From the NCBI GenBank assembly GCA_016165875.1, contig JABBOT010000005.1, positions 20,089,203 to 20,153,202 of the forward strand: a stretch of DNA of 64,000 nucleotides, given 5' to 3'. The DNA is from Acanthopleura granulata. Taxonomy: Eukaryota; Mollusca; Polyplacophora; Chitonida; Chitonidae. A program made the translations under genes and the position numbers. The notes below the pieces were generated by a model, which saw nothing but the letters and a program-made list of their open reading frames with translations, did no database searches and was not told the origin of the DNA. Positions 10,741 through 23,212 of the stretch are shown piece by piece (positions within the stretch are counted from its first letter, which is position 1; every line of letters begins with the position of its first letter).

Positions 10741-12690
10741 TGGGTAAAGGCACGTACATAACATCTGCATTTTTTCACAGATATCATCGGGTTACTGGTG
10801 AAGCTAACTCAAGGAGTTGATATAGCGTTACAATATTATTACACAATGTGGTCGTTTGTATCGATTTTGACACAATGTCAACAATGCAGCGTGCCGTTTG
10901 CCGTCTCCGGTGAAGGCCGAAGCCGATTTTTCTTTTTTTTTTTTTTTTAGGATGATTAAACTGAAAATGGTGACAGACCAACTTCATTTCATTCTGATTT
11001 CGCAATCAATAAGCAGGGATAACATATCACCTTGCATACATGTGTTCTGACATTCTTCGCTGTAATGCCACAAGAAATGACGTTCTCATGTAAGCATGGA
11101 TATATAGGCTCTCTCCCTCCCATTTTGCCTCGGAACTTCCATGTTCCTGGATTACAAAGCATTCCAGAAAGCTTAGAACCAAAGCAAGTCCTTTGACCTA
11201 GAAAAAAAAATTAAACAGTCCACATTCGCACCGACTATACTGCCAATCCCGGTTCTATAATCGGAATAATTACATCGGCCTATACACATTTTCAAATTTG
11301 CGCTGGAGCCGTCATTATATTTGACTTGTACAAAAACTACATACACCGAGCCAAAAAGAAGTCTCTTTTTTGAGGGGGGGGGGGTGCTTATTTGCACATA
11401 ATGCTCTAGAATATTGTGTACCAGTCCTTACATTGCTAGTGGAAGTCCTGTTATTGTATATTTGAATTATAGCATGACCATTCTGTGGGATTACACATTC
11501 TGAAAAACTGCAAATGTTAGAGCTGATAATTTGACTAAGAAGGTTTGGGGTTTTGAACTTTACCGTCATCTATCCTCTACAACACTATAGGATATTTGCT
11601 GTACACTTTCTAATGGTGATATGATACAGTTGCCTCTTCAATCGCTGAAGATTTCTTGATACCCAAGAACCATGATTGGTCACCGTATTATTGTGCTTTC
11701 ACAGCTGACCCCATTAAACCTTCACCCCCGCCCCCTAACCCAACCCATCATCCAAATTTTGGAACATACCATTTATATATGCGTTAAGATACATCACAGC
11801 TATATGCTTATCACAGCACAAACATAAATATGACGTTTTAAAAGCATGACGTTAACAGCAATATATATATATATATATTAAAGTCTAAAGTATAAACGCC
11901 TTGTAATAAAATATTGCTTTTTCTCTAAATCTACACATCTACATATATACACTATAAATCGTAATGGCACAACATATCATCTGCAAACAAGTGTCATTTT
12001 GAGCCGTCGGGACATGCTTTGATGTATCGCCTTGGTAGGAGACATAAACTGCGATAGCGGAACTCGTGTGAAACACTGATACCCTTATAGATGCGATCAT
12101 CTATACCAGTCGATGTCATGGGGCAGGTCGAGTTTTGTTTTAGGCTCGAATACGATAAGAGCGCTTTGGGAGTTGTACATAGTAGTAACAGCGCGACGCA
12201 AAAGAGCCAAGGTTAACCCGTGCCTCGCTGTTCCCCACCCGCCCGCTTGCTCGTTGCTTCCTTCCTCTTCTCACTCACTACGCTTTAAACCTGGTTCTCA
12301 TTAACGCAAGGAGGGGAGAAAATGCAGTGTATTTATGAAATTAGCCGGAGGAGCTATGTAGATGAGATGAATGGGGAAACTCCTGTAACTGCCTCCCTAT
12401 TGTTAATATGCCGACAATGTACTTATTCCCCATCTCCCATCACCCCCCACTTCGGCCCCACCCCCACTCCTCCACGTGTGCGGACTATAGCGTATTTCAA
12501 AACGGGGAGCTTCCCCATGTGACCACAATGTACACATGTATATATATATATATATATTTATATATGTGAATTTAAATCCATATGTATATTTGTGAGTTTT
12601 GCTCGTATACATTAATTCATTCTGCAGCCTACAACTCCCAAGTATATAATTCAGAGCGAAATGTTCTGATTATTGCTCCCTAAAACATTG
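10741..12690. other. Intergenic, no gene recognised
   Basis: Contains short homopolymer runs (T near 10931, G near 11377) and TA microsatellites near 11862-11878 and 12540-12557. No coding exon or RNA gene supported. Confidence 0.5.
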
Positions 12691-12699
12691 TTGCATTAC

Positions 12700-13560
12700 T
12701 GTTTTTCTATGGGCAGGGCGTTGTTCTTTAGTAACCACGAGATATGGCAGGACAAAGTATAGCATTGTTCTTGGGGATTTCTCGGTAAATTGCACAACGA
12801 AGCATGGATTTGCTCTTGCTACAAGGAGACTCACTGAAATGGCATGGAGAATTCGAGAGTAATGGCGAGAAATAGCACCACGAACCATTGCATTGCTTCA
12901 GCAGAAATGATACAACAACCAAAGCTCTTGCTGCAACAGTACCATTGCATTGTTCTTAAGCCATTAATATAAATCGATGGACCAATAGCTTTGCATTGAT
13001 CTCGAGCCATCAGGGGAAACTGAAAGAGAATGCATTGCATTGTTCTTGAGCCATCAAGAGAAACTGAAAGAGAATGCATTGCACTATTATTGAGACATCA
13101 AGTGAAATTGAAGGATGCATAGCATCGTTTTGGAACCTTCATGAGAAACTGACAGACGAAAAACATTGCATTTTTCTTGTGCCAAGATCAAGAGTATCAA
13201 GAATAATTGAAGGGCAAAGCATTGTACTGAGTTATCAAGAATAATGGAAGGACGAAACATTGTACCGAGTTATCAAGAATAATGGAAGGACGAAGCATTG
13301 CACTGAGTTATCAAGAATAATTAAAGGACGAAGCATTGTACTGAGTCCTCAAGAATAATGAAAGGACGAAACATTGTATTGAGTTATCAAGAATAATGAA
13401 AGGACAAAGCATTGTACCGAGTTATCAAGAAGAATGGAAGGACGAAGCATTATATTGTTCTTGAGCAATCAAGAGAAATTACAGGGCGAAATATTGTTCA
13501 GGCCCTAAGAGTATGATCATGAAGAAATGCTGGACGAAGCATTACATTGTTCTCTCGAGT
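12700..13560. repeat. Two-phase minisatellite (about 44-bp then 38-bp units)
   Basis: The first part (to about 13180) has degenerate units near 44 bp built on GCATTGTTCTTGAGCCATCA and GAAACTGAAAGAGAAT. From about 13196 to 13450 the unit becomes 38 bp (CAAGAATAATGGAAGGACGA, then AGCATTG.ACTGAGTTAT), with about seven copies. Both unit types share the GCATTG core, so one probably arose from the other. The right edge decays into single GCATTA.. remnants. Confidence 0.85.
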
Positions 13561-13641
13561 AGTTCTTGGGAGTAAAACCTTGTCTTAGTTATCCCGCAGA
13601 AGGCCTCGTGACGCAGTTGACGTGGAAATTCGTTTTAATGA

Positions 13642-13643
<2 letters not shown>

Positions 13644-13676
<33 letters not shown>
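13644..13676. repeat. (TA)n microsatellite
   Basis: About 33 bases of uninterrupted TA dinucleotide. Confidence 0.95.
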
Positions 13677-13677
<1 letters not shown>

Positions 13678-14908
13678 TATAGAGACTATTATATACCAAG
13701 ATGAAGCTGCATGGTGTGATTCCTTTGTTGGTTTTTTTTTTCTTGTTACCATACGGTACAATGCGTCCAATGTGGTGTTGAGTCATCATTTTTTCATTCA
13801 TTCAAACGTTCAATTAAGTTTTTTTTTATTCAGTTTTCAAGAGCGATATAACAGTATTTACAAATTCTACCCGGACAGAAATTTGGTGGCACAGGTCCTG
13901 TAAGTCATACGCTGTGAATGTATATTATTTTTGAAATTTAATGAAATTTTTAATTATCGGTGGCCTGAAGACTGGAAAGGAGGAAGAATGTCCAAAATCT
14001 TTCTTGATCCACGTAGGCTCTATACTGACGAATGGTGACGCTTTTTTGATCAGTTCAAGGAACAGAAAACTCCAGCCATTCAAATAAAAACAAGGAAATA
14101 AAACATGTATACATTCTTATACAGCTTTCAGGGCCCAGATTCCGATTTGTGCCAAGAGATAGATTTCCCCTTGAAGGAAAAGTCAACAGCTGTCGTATCC
14201 TGACTATAAGATTGACCCTATACATGATATAGTTACTTGGTTGAGAATACCAATGCCAATAATTAACTGGCCATCTCCTTTTCCCAAATACCTATTCCAT
14301 GTGTTGAGAGTTCAAATTCGAATGGCACTATCTCATTTTTGATTGGTGGGTTCAAGCACAGAGACACGGTATTCACCCAAGACTAGAGACGTTCTATACT
14401 TGTCTGCACAGTTTTCGCCACCGATATCTCGCGTTCTACAGCATGTAAGAGGCAAATGTTTTTATCTATTTTTTTTATAAATATATGGCCAGTGAATCAC
14501 AATAAATTTACACATATCGGCCAACAAGAACGTTTTGAAAATCTCACCAACAAAAAACAGCAAGAGCATATGGCGATCAGGCAACGGAAGTTAAAGAGTG
14601 GCCATGCACGGTGCAAATGTCATTAGCAAAGAGAAGTTTGATGCAAAGCGTTCGAAAAAAGATTACTGTTACTTCGCTTTAGCTTACGTTTGGCATGACA
14701 GTTAACTGTATAAAATTAACAAAAATTAACAGAATTTTCCAGAAATGTCATTATGAACAAGATGTTAATTACTTTTCACAAAAAAATTGCACTTCACAAA
14801 CTCTTTATATAGTTTTTGGTGAAAACATAGTGTATATATAAATTTTATCTGTGTTACATTAAGATTTCGACAGGTTATTTTCCTCACCTGTGAGACTGAG
14901 ACACGTGG
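13677..14908. other. Intergenic, nothing recognised
   Basis: AT-rich, no exon-like frame, RNA or clear repeat. Confidence 0.5.
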
Positions 14909-15200
14909 ACCAGAGAACTGATTGACCCGTGAGTATATGTATATATCTCCTGTATATGATTGCCCTTGTCGAGATGGCCAGTGTATGGGACAAGAAAGAT
15001 GCTGAAGACACTGTATAGATATATAGCGCATACCACCGAACTTACCCAGTATTCGTTTTAGATACACTTCATCTCCCGGCCAAACCCATCGTGTAATTCA
15101 TGTAAAACACTGTTTATACACAGCGTAAATTTTTACGCATTAAAGAGGGCAATTCGTCTTGGGGCAGACAGAGCAGTGCAGGTGTCGACGATGTATATAT
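14909..15200. repeat. 292-bp segment duplicated at 17131-17422 (copy 1)
   Basis: Same length and about 99% identical to the second copy (three substitutions noticed, no indel). It lies in ordinary sequence without a simple-repeat context, so it is the likely source copy. It has no terminal inverted repeats, A-tail or recognisable coding content. Confidence 0.9.
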
Positions 15201-15534
15201 ACTAATTTGTCACGGTGAGAACTGATATACGGAGAGCATCGGACGACCCCCCAACGTTGGTGTATAAATAGTTGTTTACCGTTCGCATTCACAACGACAT
15301 TTTTCGAATTCTCTTCTCTTTTATTGGAATTTTTGGCGTTTATGTGCTGTAAAACCCTCCCATATTTTGCCAGCGACATTTATATCGCTGTCCGGTGTCA
15401 CTGCGTGGCACATATAGTTAGACCTGTACAAAGTGTGTTGTATATGAGTCACGTGGAGTATACCGTTACTCTTACAGGCATATGTTGCATGCGAAATGTT
15501 AGCTGATTTTGTTATAATTGAAATAAAACTGTGC

Positions 15535-15850
15535 TAGAGACATGGGTTCAATCCCATCGTGGGGCAAGGAATTTTCACGTTTCTTCCTGATTCCTTTGTG
15601 CTTCAGGTCTTAGTTGTAATAAGGGGTCGACGATTCCCTCCTGTGTGATCTTGCATGAAGAACACTGTTTCCCATTACCCTATGACACATGGTACACGCG
15701 GTAAAGTTCGGATCAGTAGCTCGCCAAAAGTTGGTGGTTTACCCCGGGCACCCTGGTTTCCCCCAGAATTGGCCGCCATCGTGAAAAAGTGAAAAATTAT
15801 TCAGCATGGCGTTAAGGAACGATGGAATTGATAAATAAATAAAAAAAAAC
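15535..15850 (+). repeat. SINE, family A variant, near full length
   Basis: B-box-like GGGTTCAATCCC (about 15544), a spacer, then GTTGGTGGTTTACCCCGGGC, TTTCCCCCAGAATTGG, CCGCCATCGTG.. and a GATAAATAAATAAAAAAAAA tail. It is the variant body (TTTACCCCGGG) also seen at 16211-16330. Confidence 0.65.
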
Positions 15851-16210
15851 AATCATACAGGAAAGACAAAATTTTGGGAATATATATGTTTTCGGTGCAT
15901 TTTTTTATGAAAGTGAAACATCAGAATTTTCCGAACAGCTGACAGGGATGCTTCACACACTATCGCATTTATATATTATTTTATGATGTGGTATATTAAT
16001 AATATGCACACAGAATTGCCGATTTAATAAACAATAAGCTCTTGGACATATTTGAAATATACTTCGCGTAAATATTTTTCGTGTGAACATTATTCTTTTG
16101 AAATCTCTACATTTTTATATCAATATTTTATTTCAAAACAATAAAAGCACACTGTATAGTCGAAGCACAGTTTGTGGTGTCTTAAATACAGACATATTCT
16201 ATATTCATAC

Positions 16211-16330
16211 TTTTTATTTGATTGTAAGTTAACGACATTTTCGGCTGTACGATGGCGGCCCGATTTCATGGGTGGAGGAAATCGTTGAGTCTCCGCGGGG
16301 TAAACCACTGACCTTTGCCAAGCTATGGAC
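16211..16330 (-). repeat. SINE, family A variant, minus orientation
   Basis: The reversed tail (TTTTTATTTGATTG) precedes TACGATGGCGGCC, then GGGTGGAGGAAAT and GGGGTAAACCACTGACC. It is the mirror of the 15535-15850 body. Confidence 0.65.
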
Positions 16331-16619
16331 CTTTGTCCATATTGCTGTTATATGGCAATAAAGTGAGAACGAAAATGTATCAATTAGATTACAAAGGTTT
16401 GAAGATTCCAGATTGATGACGCACTCATGTACAAGAACACACAGCCAACAATACGTTTCATCTTGATGGTGTCATCGAATAAAATACAGGAAATAGGCAG
16501 TCAGCCACAACCATAAATTCATGGATATTAGGGATGATACTTTTCACTCTTACCGTCATCGTCTTTGCCAATTTCCTGAAAATCTAATTTTCTGAAAGTC
16601 ACAAAGTTTATTTCTACAG

Positions 16620-17130
16620 TTATCATCCTAATCATCATCACCATTTTATTATTTTACTATCGCTATGGTAGTAATCACTATCGTTATCATTATGATGGTC
16701 ATCATCATCCTTATACAAACTATCGCCGGCATTATTGTCACCGTCGCCATCGCAATCGCCAACATCTCTCGTCATCATTATCGTCAATACCGATGTCATC
16801 ATCTCAATTATCATTTTCATCATCGTTATTATCTATTATCATCACCATCATTTATTCCCCCGCCATCATCTCTATCATCACCTTCGTCATTTCCATCGCC
16901 ACCATCTCTTTTGTCACCATCACCATCATTTGTTCCATCGTCATCATCTCTGTTACCATCATCACATCTTCAGTTTCATAGCCATCATCTCTATTCTCGT
17001 CGTCATCATCGTCAGTACACTGTCGCCATCTCTTCTATCCTCCATACCATCGCCATCACCCTACTGTCATCTTCACCATCATCAGTACCATCGCCATCAT
17101 CTCTATTGCTGCCATTACCATCATTACCAT
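16620..17130. repeat. ATC-rich simple-sequence tract, left part
   Basis: Long imperfect run of ATC/CATC/CACC/GTCATC trinucleotides. It yields long open frames of Ser/His/Ile-rich peptides in all frames, which are low-complexity artefacts. The last 76 bases (17055-17130) recur after the insertion, at 17421 onward. Confidence 0.9.
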
Positions 17131-17422
17131 ACCAGAGAACTGATTGACCCGTGAGTATATGTATATATCTCCTGTATATGATTACCCTTGTCGAGATGGC
17201 CAGTGTATGGGACAAGAAAGATGCTGAAGACACTGTATAGATATATAGCGCATACCACCGAACTTACCCAGTATGCGTTTTAGATACACTTCATCTCCCG
17301 GCCAAACCCATCGTGTAATTCATGTAAAACACTGTTTATACACAGCGTAAATTTTTACGCATTAAAGACGGCAATTCGTCTTGGGGCAGACAGAGCAGTG
17401 CAGGTGTCGACGATGTATATAT
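17131..17422. repeat. 292-bp duplicated segment (copy 2), inserted in the ATC tract
   Basis: Near-identical copy of 14909-15200, offset by 2,222 bp in the same orientation. It is flanked by direct repeats of about 70 bp of ATC-tract sequence (17055 onward and 17421 onward, both starting ATCACCCTACTGTCATCTTC). The flank duplication and lack of terminal structure fit a templated repair insertion better than a transposon. Confidence 0.9.
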
Positions 17423-17690
17423 CACCCTACTGTCATCTTCACCATCATCGCCATCGCCATCATTTCTATTGCTGCCATTACCATCGCCATCATCTCTATA
17501 TTGTCATCTTCGCCGTCTTAAGTATACCATTACCATGATTTCTTTTGTCACCATGACCATCGTCAGTTTCATCGCCATCATCTCCTTTGTCATCATCACC
17601 AGCGTCAGTCCCATCGCCATCATCTCTGTTTTCGTCTTTGCCGTCATCAGTGTCATCCCCATTATCTCTATTATCACTCTGCCAAAAAAA
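17423..17690. repeat. ATC-rich simple-sequence tract, right part
   Basis: Continuation of the ATC/GTC trinucleotide tract, ending at an A-run near 17685. Confidence 0.9.
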
Positions 17691-19227
17691 AATTTGAATT
17701 ATTCTAAATTTCAAATGGAATGTTGATACATCTCCGCGATTTCCATGTAACCTTTGCGATTTAATGTTATATAAGGTTTCCTAAAATGATCATTAATATG
17801 AAAAGTAAAAAACAAAGTAAAAACATTGCCGTTCTGCGCGATTTTGACAAAACTTAAAGTGTCCATATTTTTCAATAGTGGAGTGCATACATCTACAAAG
17901 TTTTGGTCAGCTAATTTAGTCGGCTGTTTTATGGGATTATTTGGTTGATGTTTTACTCCTGTCTCAAATAGGTCGACTGGATGATCAGCCACTTACATAT
18001 TACCTGTCTGTAACTACATACGTCCGGACCAATGTTATTTTCTCAGTGCATGGTGTCATAAGGTCGCAGTGCAGTCGCATTGATTTTGACAAGATCCTTA
18101 AAGCTAGGCGTCGAAACCGACATTTGTATACCAGCCGTCAACCAAAGTGGGCGCTCCGGGTCAATAATGGCAAGACCAGTTTCCAAAACGGCAAATAACA
18201 CAAACCACCAAAGAACTAAGAACGTATATAATATCAAAAACTGGTTCGGATTCATGCAAGGAGAAGGAGTCAATGGTTAGGCATACGAACATTTTCACTT
18301 GCGACGTACTGATATGCACACCATATTGACCGAAGACAAGTGATCTTTAACAAACGTTAGACTGCGCAAATGCTCACAAGAATGTAGTCGGCCAAAGGTG
18401 GCCACCGAGGCCCCTATGCGGACGAACAGTGAGAGGGGAAAATCTAGAAATTCCCCTTCCAAGACCATGTTTGAGCCCACACCTCGGTCATGTGGCTCAG
18501 TCATTGAAAAGCAAACATCTTTAAGCACTGGGGGTGGTTTGATGTACCATTGAGGGGTCCGGCTCTCCATGCGCTAATGCATCACACATAGAAGTGTTGC
18601 AGTGTATAGTCGGGAATAACACTCCTAATGACGCCGAGTGTAAAGTCCTTACGCTGGGGTCATAGGTCACGCGTCCCGAGTGCTCCCGAGGTGTGACAAG
18701 TGTCCGTGGACATACTGATGACTGGGCGGCCCGTGGGTCGAGAGGCTGTGGAGCTGTGGCGGTGAGGGGAGGCTTGGTCGTCGATTACCCATGGAGCCAG
18801 TGTGCTGAGCTAGAACCCTTGGGTGGTCGCCAACTCGGGCCCCCACACACGGCAACCTGACATATCCTCCTGGAAGAAAACAGCGATTCACTTCCAGTGT
18901 TTTGCTTTTGGAGACGACATGTGACATGAAATGTCTTTCAGTCTCACTAAACCCTATTACCAAAACACTTACTTATCACAGAGATTGACGTGGGATAACA
19001 TTTAAGTTTATATATACGAGGCACAATGGACAACAACAACAACGTAAACGACGCAATACACACTTACATATACATACATATATTGCTTTTAAATGGCGAC
19101 TCCATTCCATGGAATGATTTGCGTCAAGGCAATAGAGTGTGTTTCAGGGATTGAGGCTGTTTTAATCAACCATAGTCAATCCACAGAGAACTACTGCCAC
19201 AATGCTGTAGTCTAAAATCTGTGGATA
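17691..19227. other. Intergenic, no gene recognised
   Basis: A GC-richer patch at 18590-18870 has no recognisable coding frame. The part next to 19228 is probably the 3' untranslated end of the LINE, but its limit is not visible. Confidence 0.4.
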
Positions 19228-21411
19228 CTACATAAATAATTCCCCACGGCTTTGAAAACCAAACCTGCATTCCTCGGTGGACAGAGCTGGGCCAATAATT
19301 GCCACGTCTACAAAATCAGAAAAGAAGATTTGTCTCTGAGCAGTGTACTGCGGACCCACGAGTAAAACATGATGGATGGTCTCCTCAGCCCGATAAACAT
19401 CACACAGACCTGAATCTCTTGCCTTGAATCTTTTTAAGCAGCTGTTAACTATGAGGTGTCCTGACCGAAGTCGGAAGCACAGGATTTCTGTTTTTCTGCT
19501 AGAAAAGGAAAATGGGAGGCTGTTATGAAGTTTGACAACAGGGTTAAATGAGTGATAAAAAGGGCCCTTCTCTGAGGCGTCCCACTCAGTTTGCCATAGT
19601 TTAAATGACAATGGCTTTACTTCATTTAGGGCCTTGGATATGGTCAGTTTGAGATTAGAGGTGACATCACGCAGCCTTAGCGCTCCTTTGGCTAGTCTAT
19701 CTGCTCGTTCATTACAGGGCACCCCAGAATGTCTAGGAACCCGAAGCAAATGTCAAGACCAGCAAAGAATAGAGAGGACGACAGAAAAACTACTTCATAC
19801 AGGACAGGGTAGCATTTTGTCCACTTAAATGACGTCATTGAATGTTAAGCATTAAGAGAATCTGTCAATAAAACAGCTCTTGATGGTATTCAATCCTAAA
19901 GAAAGAGTAGAGTATTTAGAACTGCATAGTTTTGCTGAATATACAGACAGGTTATCTAAGAAACCGAAGCCCCAACCTTACCAGTAGCAGGGCACTTAGA
20001 GCCATCGGTATAAATTTGCATGTATGCAGACCAATTGTTGCTTATGTATTCGTTAGAAAATCACAGAAATATGGTGAGGACTGTCTGATTTCTGCACCTG
20101 AGAGTGCATGTCCATGTATACAGATGGTGGTAGGGCCTTCCAGGGGGGAGATGGCAGGATACATTCCTTCTGTAAACATCCGATATTGACCCCAGCACTC
20201 TGGGCACGAACATTGAAAGGCTGTGACTTTTTGTTGGCATTACAGAGAGAATGATAACAAGATGGTGTAATCACTAAACTGGCTGAATTATGTAGAGAGC
20301 TTTCTAACTTCATCCCAAATTTTGCTGTGCGCTGTTTGCGTCAAATTGAGAGAGACCATTCCTGGCAGTGGATCTGAAGGACATTTAAAGGAGTTGTTTT
20401 CATCTCTCCAGCGCAAATTCGTAACGCTGTACACTGGATAGAGTCAAGTCTAGATTTTAAAGTATCGCAGGCCGAATTAAAAGCTTCACATCCATAATCG
20501 AGCCTGGATCGGATTAACGATCTATATATTAAGAGTAGGGATTAATAATCAGCTCCCCAGCTTTTCCCAGATATACAACTCATCACGTTAGGCACTTTTT
20601 GCATTTGAGAACAACATTATCAATGTGTTTGTGCCTGGTCAACTTGGTGTCAAAAGTGACACCCAAGTATCGGAAGGATGAAGACAATTTATGTTGGTGT
20701 TACCGAGCTTAAGTGATATGTGCGGCAAAGCCCTCCTTTTCACGAACACAACCGCCTGTGACTTCATACACGAAAAACGGAACCCCCAAAGCTCACTCCA
20801 TCGTGTTTATTGCGTCGAGAGCCTGTTGGATGCGCCACTTTGCAGCGTTCAGATCCTGGCACTGGAACCAAAGAGCTTTGTCGTCTGCAAAAAGAGTAAA
20901 AGGGATCATTGGATGAAGGACAGAGGGCAGGTCATTTATAGCAATGTTAAAAAGAGTGGGAGATATTACACTACCCTGAGGAGTGCCATTCTCAATATTC
21001 ACTGGATTTAAGTAGGTCTTGCCAATTCGAACTCGCATAACTCTCTCAGACACAAACCCTTTCGCCCATCCGAGCATACCAATATTCTGCATCTTGATGA
21101 GTAACCCTCCTCTCCATATCATGTCGTATGCACTTCTCTATATCTAAGAACACAGCCAAGACAGATTCTCTGTTTAAAAATGACTTTTGGATAGAGGACT
21201 CTAAATGATCGGATGTGCTTCGGTTATTTCTAAACCCACTCTGCACGTCTGAAAGTATATTATTTTTCGTTAGAAACCACACAAGTCTGGAGTTTACCAT
21301 GGTCTCCATCGTTTTACACAGCACTGGTGTGAATTGGGCGGTACGACCCCGGCTCTGTAGCATTCTTTCCTGACTTGGCAATAGATATCACAGTGGCTAT
21401 TTTCACAATAC
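19228..21411 (-). mobile_element. Degenerate LINE with reverse transcriptase and RNase H (5'-truncated)
   Basis: Minus-strand remnant of a non-LTR retrotransposon ORF2, broken by frameshifts and stops. Visible in order: AKSGKNATEPGSYRP (about 21380-21335), SDVQSGFRNNRST, AVFLDIEKC (the usual DIEKAYD is broken), NGTPQGSVISPTLF, the catalytic FADD (about 20885), RYLGVTFDTKL (about 20660), then RNase H signatures YTDGSK (about 20005), AVLLTDS (about 19865) and HSGV..NERADRLAKGAL (about 19700), ending at TAG 19228. The RNase H after RT places it in the I/Jockey-like supergroup; the clade is not determinable by eye. No endonuclease is seen, so the 5' half is missing. It is inactive. Confidence 0.9.
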
Positions 21412-21490
21412 AGACTTACATCAGGGAACTTAAAATGCAAATGACATAGTTGCAAATGTATCGAAAGTCAGCATCTAAAATAAAAACGGA

Positions 21491-21558
21491 AACTCGAGTA
21501 CGGTGTAAAACGCCAATCAATCAAATAAATAAATACACAGATAAATAAATAAAATAAA
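21491..21558 (+). repeat. SINE tail, family A
   Basis: CGAGTACGGTGTAAAACGCC followed by AAATAAATAAAT; only the 3' end is preserved, directly next to the LINE remnant. Confidence 0.75.
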
Positions 21559-21699
21559 GGCGGCGATTACATGACCAGTCGATTCCTTATTGTAGAAAGA
21601 GGCATAGGTATGGTGAAAGACTGACTGTTAGAAAGTCATTGGAGCCGACAGGTTGTCATCGTGTTGTCGCGTGGAAACTGTAGTAAAATGAGAATTAAT

Positions 21700-21860
21700 T
21701 AACGTAATTATCTGATTGGTTGTGTAAAGCCCTATTCAGTAATATTTCACTTATACGACCATCCGCAGATTGCTCTCAGACATCTCTGCTTACTAATGGA
21801 GAGGCTCCTGGGCCATTGCCCTGCGCCTGCACGGCAACCACTGGGCCACGACGGTCTCCA
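21700..21860 (-). repeat. SINE, family A, with tRNA-like head and internal deletion
   Basis: On the minus strand: GTGGCCCAGTGGTTGCC (A-box-like), GCGCAGGGCAATGGCCCAGG, AGCCTCTC, then a jump to CTGCGGATGGTCG, TATAAGTGAAATATT and a degraded tail. It shows what the head of this family looks like; the middle of the body is missing. Confidence 0.75.
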
Positions 21861-22077
21861 AGGCAGTAACAAACTAACAAAATACACATTCTTTTTGTCT
21901 GTTGCTTTAATGGGTTTCTTGCAATGGGGAGTTTCTTTCGTACACCAAATGCCACTTTCGCCAGTCACTGTACATGAGCGAACGACTGGTATATCGTAAT
22001 AATCTGGGCCTGCATACAACTTATACGAAGTCACGAGATTTTTTTCGGATAGGAAACATAACTTCCTCTACGCAATC

Positions 22078-22140
22078 GTCTAAATGAAACATTCTTGAGT
22101 ATGCCGTTAAGTAATATTCGAATAAATAAATAAATAAATA
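22078..22140 (+). repeat. SINE tail, family A
   Basis: AAATGAAACATTCTTGAGTA, TGCCGTTAAG and an AAATAAATAAAT tail. Confidence 0.75.
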
Positions 22141-22410
22141 CGCTGAAATTTTTCACTGTTTGTCAAAAGTCAAGGGTATGACTCGACTTTAGACAGACCC
22201 GAGAATCCCCTTTACGCGGTCTTCAGTTTGGAATCATATCAGGAAAAATCCACAAGAATGCTTTGAAATCCAAATAGCATCTCATGACTCCAAGTTTAGA
22301 ACCACTGTATCTAGATTTTCATTCCAATCACGGTTGTTTTGGATTTACTGTACTGGTTTATTTGATTTGTTTTGAAATGATGCTTCAGATTCACTATCAC
22401 TTACAATGGT

Positions 22411-22490
22411 GACCAATTTTGTGGGTGGAGAAAACGGAATGCCCGTGGCAAACCACCGACCTTTGGCATATTACTGACAACCCTTCTTAT
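22411..22490 (-). repeat. SINE body fragment, family A variant
   Basis: Minus orientation: GTGGGTGGAGAAAACGGAAT, GCCCGTGGCAAACCACCGAC, CTTTGGCATATTACTGACAA. It ends abruptly, without head or tail. Confidence 0.65.
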
Positions 22491-22895
22491 ACACTTGACG
22501 TACAAATATACACATCATATTTTTAAAGACTGCGCAAACGGCCAGAAAGGCATTTCTTCAGTGTCGTATATATTTCACACTGAATGTAATCTATTTGTGC
22601 TAATTCAAATGGGATTCAAAACGCGATATATGTGCAAAGCGCATGGGGGTGTCTGTATTCTCTCTGTGGTCAAGCAGTCAGGTGTAAAAAGCATATTATT
22701 GCGCCCAGCATGAAACTATATACATCGCGCGGCTTATAGTTTTTCCTTCATATTGTTAAATTGTGGGCTTATTAATAATTGCCATTTCTCAACAAATTGT
22801 CACTTCTCACCAAAAACATTCATTGCATGCTCTTCGGCTATTCATTTATGGGGGACTATATGATCATGTTATATCAATGCACTCAAAGCAATGTA
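22491..22895. other. Intergenic up to SINE B
   Basis: No gene seen. The last 17 bases (22879-22895) are the left copy of the target-site duplication of the SINE that follows. Confidence 0.6.
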
Positions 22896-23212
22896 TGTAT
22901 GTATGCTTAGGTTTTTACATCGTATATGACCGGTCATATGAATCGCGAGGGGGCCTTGGAATGAAAATATATACTGTGTCTTCTTGTGGCAGGGCGAATA
23001 CATGTCACCAAAGTGCTGCTGCCATTGGAATATCATTCCGAAGACACCAGATATGACACCCCACTCAGTCACATCATACTGACACCGGGTCCACCTTTCC
23101 TGTTTCCTTGCCCTAAACTCTCGGTGCCTAGCACCAAGCGATGCAGCAACAAGTATTTCTAAAGTCTTTGGTATGACCCGACCCGGGTTTGATCCCGGAT
23201 CTCCCGGCCTCG
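22896..23212 (-). mobile_element. tRNA-derived SINE, family B, with 17-bp target-site duplication
   Basis: The insertion is bracketed by perfect direct repeats GCACTCAAAGCAATGTA (22879-22895 and 23213-23229). On the minus strand it begins inside the tRNA-like region (GATCAAACCCGGGTCGGG), continues through CATACCAAAGACTTTAG and a conserved body, and ends in a short TACATACA tail. The head before the B-box is missing, so this copy is 5'-truncated. Related copies are at 61785-61980 and 63302-63481. Confidence 0.85.

Noticed and set aside
13196..13450. CRISPR-like array of 38-bp repeats
   Set aside because: The units abut without unique spacers and diverge like a minisatellite; the genome is eukaryotic.
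15535..15560. tRNA gene from the GGGTTCAATCCC box
   Set aside because: No paired acceptor stem or A-box at the right distance; it heads a SINE-like unit.
16665..17154. Long open frames of up to 160 codons
   Set aside because: They are translations of the ATC simple repeat: open in several frames at once, Ser/His/Ile-rich and without domain character.
18667..18963. 98-codon minus-strand frame in a GC-rich patch
   Set aside because: Composition explains the open frame; no motif, signal peptide or splice support.
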